Positions 60,195 through 64,000 of a stretch of 64,000 nt of DNA are shown piece after piece. Position 1 is the stretch's first letter, and the number at the start of each line of letters is the position of its first letter. Origin of the DNA: RPQJ01 sp963793005 (GTDB taxonomy: Bacteria > Pseudomonadota > Gammaproteobacteria > Steroidobacterales > Steroidobacteraceae); assembly GCA_963793005.1 (NCBI GenBank), contig CAWBYP010000002.1, positions 248,001 through 312,000 on the forward strand, written 5' to 3'. Both the position numbers and the translations under genes were made by a program. A model generated the notes under the pieces. That model saw nothing but the letters and a program-made list of their open reading frames with translations. It searched no databases and was not told the DNA's origin.

Positions 60195-61097
60195 CTAGTC
60201 GCGCTTATCCGTCGCAGGCCTGCTACGCGGCGCCGCTGATGTGCGATCGGCCCGGTACTCAGCCGGAGTCGTCGAGTGGGCCGACCGAAAACTGGCCGTG
60301 AGGTGGCTCTGCGAACTGAAGCCTGATTCCTCGGCAATGCGCGATATGGGCAGGCCGGAATGCGCGAGCAGCTTGCGAGCGAATTCCAGCCTTGTGGACA
60401 GCACGTACCGATGCGGTGGAACGCCCATCGCATCGCGGAAGATGCGGCAGAAGTGCGCCTGGCTCACGTCTGCGAGAGAGGCGAGACGCGATACGGACAG
60501 TTTGCCGGCCGGATTGTCATGGATGAAATTCAGCACAGCCTGGAGCCGCGAAAAATGAACGTGGCGCGGGTTTATGCCCAGGGAACCGGGGGAGGTCAGG
60601 GTGCGGAAGACCTGCTCGAGCATGACGCCCGCCAACCGCTCCTGGAAGCCTTCGTCGGCACCCGGCCCTTTCTGTATTTCACCGAGAAGCTGTTGTGTCG
60701 CCGCCCCCACCAGCGCGTCGCTGAATGCCAGGGGCGCGTCCCGCGACTGCATCAGATGCTCCAGGCTTTGCATGGCGCTGCCGCCCCCCTCGAGAAAGTA
60801 GACGACGGCAAAGTCGACCGTTCCCGAATAGTGCCAATGCGTGGGTATACCCTTCGGGATCAGCTGGGCCTGGGATGGCAGATTCATGCTGCGCCAGTTG
60901 TCTGGCTCGCCCTCCCTGACGCGTCCGCCGCCAAACTGGATCACGAGGCCAGTGCAGCCGAGCGCTGAGACGGTTCGATCGATCGCCTGGTAGAGGTAGC
61001 GCTCGACGAAAATTGGCGTCGAGCCGCCGATGCGACCTGCGACGATCGGCTGGTGGCCGAGATCCCTTCGAACCTTCAGCCAGACCGGCGCAGCCAT
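60195..61097 (-). CDS. AraC-family transcriptional regulator
   Basis: The 300-residue regulator has an N-terminal ligand-sensing domain (about 1-190) of the AraC/OruR type and a C-terminal double helix-turn-helix (about 200-285): LSVSRLASLADVSQAHFCRIFRDAMG and ISRIAEESGFSSQSHLTASFRSAHSTTPAEYR. ATG 61097 follows GAGGG; a TTG 28 codons upstream is possible. It is divergent from the acyl-CoA dehydrogenase gene with a 119-bp gap, so it probably controls that cluster. The inducer is unknown. Confidence 0.9.
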   Translation of the reverse strand: MAAPVWLKVRRDLGHQPIVAGRIGGSTPIFVERYLYQAIDRTVSALGCTGLVIQFGGGRVREGEPDNWRSMNLPSQAQLIPKGIPTHWHYSGTVDFAVVYFLEGGGSAMQSLEHLMQSRDAPLAFSDALVGAATQQLLGEIQKGPGADEGFQERLAGVMLEQVFRTLTSPGSLGINPRHVHFSRLQAVLNFIHDNPAGKLSVSRLASLADVSQAHFCRIFRDAMGVPPHRYVLSTRLEFARKLLAHSGLPISRIAEESGFSSQSHLTASFRSAHSTTPAEYRADRTSAAPRSRPATDKRD

Positions 61098-61127
61098 TGG
61101 GACCCTCGCGACAACGATGATTGGTTT

Positions 61128-61133
61128 TTGACA
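61128..61133 (+). promoter_or_regulatory. Consensus -35 box upstream of acyl-CoA dehydrogenase
   Basis: TTGACA is a perfect -35 hexamer in the AraC/dehydrogenase gap, but at 17 bp only TGAAAG follows, a poor -10. A good -35 with a poor -10 is what an activator-assisted or repressor-controlled promoter may look like. A short GCCA-TGGC inverted repeat lies 35 bp downstream. Confidence 0.35.
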
Positions 61134-61216
61134 AAAATACGCTTGTTCCCTGAAAGGCGCCACCCCAGTTGGCGACCACAATCAGGGGCTGAACTCACAA
61201 TGCGGGGACCGTAGTC

Positions 61217-62500
61217 ATGATGACGCTGAAATCGAAGCTGACGCTGCCCGCAGCTGGACTTTCGGGCTTCGAGCCGCCGATGTCCGAAGAGGAGACTGCG
61301 GTCCAGGGCGTGCTTCACCGGTTTGCCAAGGACGTGATGCGACCACTCGGCGCCGAACTCGACAAGATGACAGCCGAAGAGGTTATTGCCCCGGGCTCGC
61401 CGTATTACAGCGTTTTTACGGAGTTTGCGAAGCTCGGTCTCGACCCGTCCATGCTGGCCGAACTGCCGCCGGATGTCGCCGTCCGGATGGAATCGCTGAT
61501 CGGCGAGGAACAGGGCTGGGGCGACGCGGGTCTTGCCGTAACGCTGGGCGTCGCCGGCTTCCCGCTGGAGATGGCGGTCACGGTCGGCAACCAGGAGCTC
61601 GTGGACCTCTGCACCGGCCGCATCGGCTGCTGGATGATCACGCACCCCGACAAGGGCAGCGACGTACAGATCTTCGACATGGCGCGTGAGTGGACCTCGA
61701 GCCAGCCCGGCAACAAGGGAAACATGTGGGGCAAGCTGCAGGGCGACGAGATCGTGATCAATGGCCAATGCTCTGCCTGGGTCTCGAACGGAGCGGTCGC
61801 ACAGGTTGCGCTGGGTTACATCGGCGCGGAATACGACGGCGGATTCTTCGACAGCGACGGCCGGCCGCACGGCATGGCCGTAATCATTCCGCTCGACCTG
61901 CCCGGCGTATCGAAGGGCAAGCCACTGGACAAGATCGGCCAGCGGTCGCTCCCGCAGGGCGAGATCTACTTCGACAACGTCAGGATTCCGAAGCGCTTTG
62001 CCATAGCCCTGAAGGACGAGTACTACGGCAACATGGCCTCGGCGTGGTCCTTCGCCGGTACCGTCATGGCGCAGACTTTTACCGGCGTAGCGCGAGCGGC
62101 ATTCGAGCTGGCGCTGCAGTACTGCCACGAGCGGAAGCAGGGTGGCAAGCTGCTGATCGACCACCAGCTTACCCGCTATCGCCTCGGCGACATGCTGCGA
62201 CGGGTGGAGATCTGTCGCTCGGTGGCCAGGCGCTCGCTCACGTTCGCCAGGACCTCGCCGCTGACCCACCCCTATGTCACCGCGGCCGCCAAGGTCACAG
62301 TCACGCAGGAAGCCATGAAGGTGGTGGATGAGGCTTTCCAGCTCTTTGGTGGCTCCGCTACGTCTCGCGAGTACCCCATCGAGCGGCTGTACCGTGATAC
62401 ACGTGTCGCACTGATCGAGGACGGCGAGAACTACGTGCTGACCATGCGCCTCGGACTGCTCGCCCAGCAGCTCTATGCCGAAGGCTGGTCGCAGAACTGA
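61217..62500 (+). CDS. Acyl-CoA dehydrogenase-family protein
   Basis: This 427-residue FAD-dependent acyl-CoA dehydrogenase-like protein has the N-terminal helical domain (about 20-140), the beta domain with GCWMITHPDKGSDVQ and VSNGAVAQVALGYI, and a C-terminal helical bundle with ELALQYCHERKQGG and FQLFGGSATSREYPIERLYRDTR. Where most members have the catalytic glutamate (YEGTS) this one reads IEDGEN, with Asp402 at the position. The substrate is unknown. It is the first gene of the cluster divergent from the AraC regulator. Confidence 0.85.
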   Translation: MMTLKSKLTLPAAGLSGFEPPMSEEETAVQGVLHRFAKDVMRPLGAELDKMTAEEVIAPGSPYYSVFTEFAKLGLDPSMLAELPPDVAVRMESLIGEEQGWGDAGLAVTLGVAGFPLEMAVTVGNQELVDLCTGRIGCWMITHPDKGSDVQIFDMAREWTSSQPGNKGNMWGKLQGDEIVINGQCSAWVSNGAVAQVALGYIGAEYDGGFFDSDGRPHGMAVIIPLDLPGVSKGKPLDKIGQRSLPQGEIYFDNVRIPKRFAIALKDEYYGNMASAWSFAGTVMAQTFTGVARAAFELALQYCHERKQGGKLLIDHQLTRYRLGDMLRRVEICRSVARRSLTFARTSPLTHPYVTAAAKVTVTQEAMKVVDEAFQLFGGSATSREYPIERLYRDTRVALIEDGENYVLTMRLGLLAQQLYAEGWSQN

Positions 62501-62585
62501 CGAACTGACCCTGCAACCGACCTTACCGCAGATACCAACGAGGCCCGCACACCGGGCCCATCATCGAATCACGAGGAGAGATCGA

Positions 62586-63719
62586 ATGGCCAAGTATCCC
62601 GTCGTCGTCTATGGAGCCAGTGGCTACACCGGCATGCTGATCATGGACTGGTTGATCGACCAGCAGATCCCGTTCACCGCCGTCGCCCGCAGCGCGAAGC
62701 GCGTCAAGGAGATGATGGCGCAGCGGGTCGTGCGCCTGGAGTCGGCGACCTATGAAATCGTCGAGGCCGAGCACGACGTCGCGGCGCTCACCAAGGTGTT
62801 CAAGGGCGCCAAGGTGGTCTGCAACACCGTGGGACCGTTCGTCAATTTCGGCCTGGCTGCGGTGGAAGCTGCGTTGAAGGCCGGGTGCCATCACATCGAC
62901 ACCACCGGCGAGCAGGGCTACATGCGCGCCGTGCGCGAGCAGTTCGGCGACCAGTACGCGCAGGCTGGCCTGCTGGTGTCGCCCTCGATCGCGTACATGT
63001 ACACATTCGTCGAGATCGCCGCGCAACTCGCGCTCGAAACACCGGGCGTCGACGTGCTGGAGACCGCGACGCTTTGCCGCGGCCCGCGTGGCGGCGCCTC
63101 GGGCGTGACGGTGGGCTCCACGGCATCGATCTTCGAGCTGTATCGCTCGGAGTCCTGCTACCTGTGGGAGAAAAAGCTGCTGCCGCACCCGGTCGGCACC
63201 TCCATAAGTGCTGTCGATCCAAGCTTCGTGCAGCCGGTCTTCGCGCTGCCCTGGGGCGGTACGGCGCTGCCGGTCTACTTCGAACATGATGGAAGGGTGC
63301 GCAGCTGCAGTTCCTACGTTGGCTTCTATGACAACAACGTCATGCAGATGGTGCATGCGCTGGGACAGAAGTGGGAGGCGGAATACAAGGACCTGCCGAA
63401 GGAGCACCAGGACGCGGTCATCAAGCAGATCGTGGATTCGACCACACCGTCGATGCCGCCCCGCGAACGCACGACTGTTGCACGCTCGGTTGACTTTGCC
63501 ATTGGCCGTGGCCAGCTCACTGCGGTTCGCGCCACGGTGCATGGCATCACTCCGTACATCTCCACGGGCGCCGTCCAGGTGGCTGCCGTGATGAAGCTGC
63601 TCGACGGCGAAATGAACAAGGTCGGCTTTGCATCCGCCTGCCAGGCATTCGGTCACGACTACCTGCTCGGGTTCCTGGAGCAACGCGGGCTCGCACGCGC
63701 AACCGTCACGCAGCTTTAA
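62586..63719 (+). CDS. Saccharopine dehydrogenase-like NAD(P)-binding protein
   Basis: The 377-residue protein begins with a Rossmann motif VVVYGASGYTGMLI and continues with AARS-like residues and VVCNTVGPFVNFGLAAVEAALKAGCHHIDTTGEQ, typical of the saccharopine dehydrogenase NADP-binding family. Members include lysine-pathway enzymes and trans-acting enoyl reductases; which applies is not clear. The ATG at 62586 has GAGGAGAG upstream. It lies 85 bp after the acyl-CoA dehydrogenase and is separated from the next gene by a strong hairpin. Confidence 0.75.
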   Translation: MAKYPVVVYGASGYTGMLIMDWLIDQQIPFTAVARSAKRVKEMMAQRVVRLESATYEIVEAEHDVAALTKVFKGAKVVCNTVGPFVNFGLAAVEAALKAGCHHIDTTGEQGYMRAVREQFGDQYAQAGLLVSPSIAYMYTFVEIAAQLALETPGVDVLETATLCRGPRGGASGVTVGSTASIFELYRSESCYLWEKKLLPHPVGTSISAVDPSFVQPVFALPWGGTALPVYFEHDGRVRSCSSYVGFYDNNVMQMVHALGQKWEAEYKDLPKEHQDAVIKQIVDSTTPSMPPRERTTVARSVDFAIGRGQLTAVRATVHGITPYISTGAVQVAAVMKLLDGEMNKVGFASACQAFGHDYLLGFLEQRGLARATVTQL

Positions 63720-63740
63720 TGGCAGGCCGCGAGTGAGAAG

Positions 63741-63763
63741 GCTGCGCCCGGAACGGGCGCAGC
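63741..63763 (+). other. Strong intercistronic hairpin
   Basis: GCTGCGCCCG (63741-63750) and CGGGCGCAGC (63754-63763) are perfect ten-base arms around GAA. No T run follows, so it is more likely an mRNA-stability or processing element between the saccharopine dehydrogenase-like and acyl-CoA synthetase genes than a terminator. Confidence 0.6.
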
Positions 63764-63785
63764 GCGTCGATCGAGGGGGACGAAA

Positions 63786-64000
63786 ATGGCAATGATCGAT
63801 TTCTTCGACCGTGGCTGGCGCGGCAACCCGGATGGGATCGCTTACATCCAGGACGACCGCGAGTACACGTTCAACGAAGTGGGCGAGCTCTCGTGCCGCA
63901 TCGCGAACGGGTTGCTGGCGCTCGGACTCCCCAAGGAAACCAAGGGCGCGGTCTGGGCCACCAATGACGTCATGGCCTGGACCTGCACCCTGGGGCTCTG
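63786..64000 (+). CDS. AMP-dependent acyl-CoA synthetase, N-terminal part
   Basis: Only the first 71 residues are in the window; the frame continues past the edge. MAMIDFFDRGWRGNPDGIAYI and YTFNEVGELSCRIANGLLALG match the start of AMP-dependent acyl-CoA synthetases/ligases. AGGGGGA precedes the ATG. With the upstream dehydrogenase and Rossmann protein it suggests activation and oxidation of a carboxylic acid. The AMP-binding motifs lie outside the window. Confidence 0.8.
   Translation, partial: MAMIDFFDRGWRGNPDGIAYIQDDREYTFNEVGELSCRIANGLLALGLPKETKGAVWATNDVMAWTCTLGL

Overview
The window is a high-GC, gene-dense stretch of a bacterial chromosome, almost certainly gammaproteobacterial. The reasons are a tol-pal-cpoB cluster followed by queE-queC, a zipA gene between smc and ligA, the rimP-nusA-infB-rbfA-truB-rpsO-pnp block, a fabD-fabG-acpP-fabF-pabC-mltG-tmk-holB-pilZ string and a type II secretion cluster. 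A DksA without the four zinc cysteines, a PhaR regulator, an AddAB-like nuclease pair and a homogentisate pathway point to an environmental, non-enteric lineage of the Xanthomonadales/Nevskiales/Steroidobacter kind. That placement is inference.

Layout. 1-6.7 kb: 3' end of ruvB, the Tol-Pal envelope machine (tolQRAB, pal, cpoB), two queuosine-precursor genes and tRNA-Lys(UUU). 6.8-11.3 kb: a tyrosine/homogentisate catabolic operon (hpd, hmgA, fahA and an aromatic aminotransferase) with a palindromic operator candidate at its promoter. 11.3-20.0 kb: the transcription/translation operon, with a leader carrying two intrinsic terminators, then rpsO and pnp. 20.0-22.4 kb: a REP-like inverted repeat, then phaR, gluQ and dksA on the minus strand. 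22.5-32.8 kb: smc, zipA, ligA and a four-gene peptide-type ABC importer without a binding protein. 32.8-36.1 kb: a UreH/NicO-like membrane protein, a family III CoA-transferase and an AlaA-like aminotransferase. 36.1-42.2 kb: an AddB/AddA-like double-strand-break repair pair. 42.2-48.6 kb: gspG to gspN on the minus strand and a divergent rhombosortase gene. 48.6-57.2 kb: fatty-acid, folate, cell-wall and replication genes ending in pilZ. 57.2-60.2 kb: accessory genes, namely a cNMP-binding/rhodanese fusion, an EEP-family hydrolase, a TIR-like protein and an unknown protein. 60.2-64 kb: an AraC-type regulator divergent from an acyl-CoA dehydrogenase, a saccharopine-dehydrogenase-like protein and the start of an acyl-CoA synthetase.

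Most of the window is conserved housekeeping DNA. No prophage, insertion sequence, rRNA operon or CRISPR array is visible, and no gene-free stretch exceeds about 300 bases. The longest, 11,321-11,592, is a regulatory leader. The least explained parts are the TIR-like/EEP/unknown neighbourhood, the AraC-flanked catabolic cluster at the right edge, the SD-less start of the AddB-like gene, and two REP-like palindromes, one of them inside the queE reading frame.
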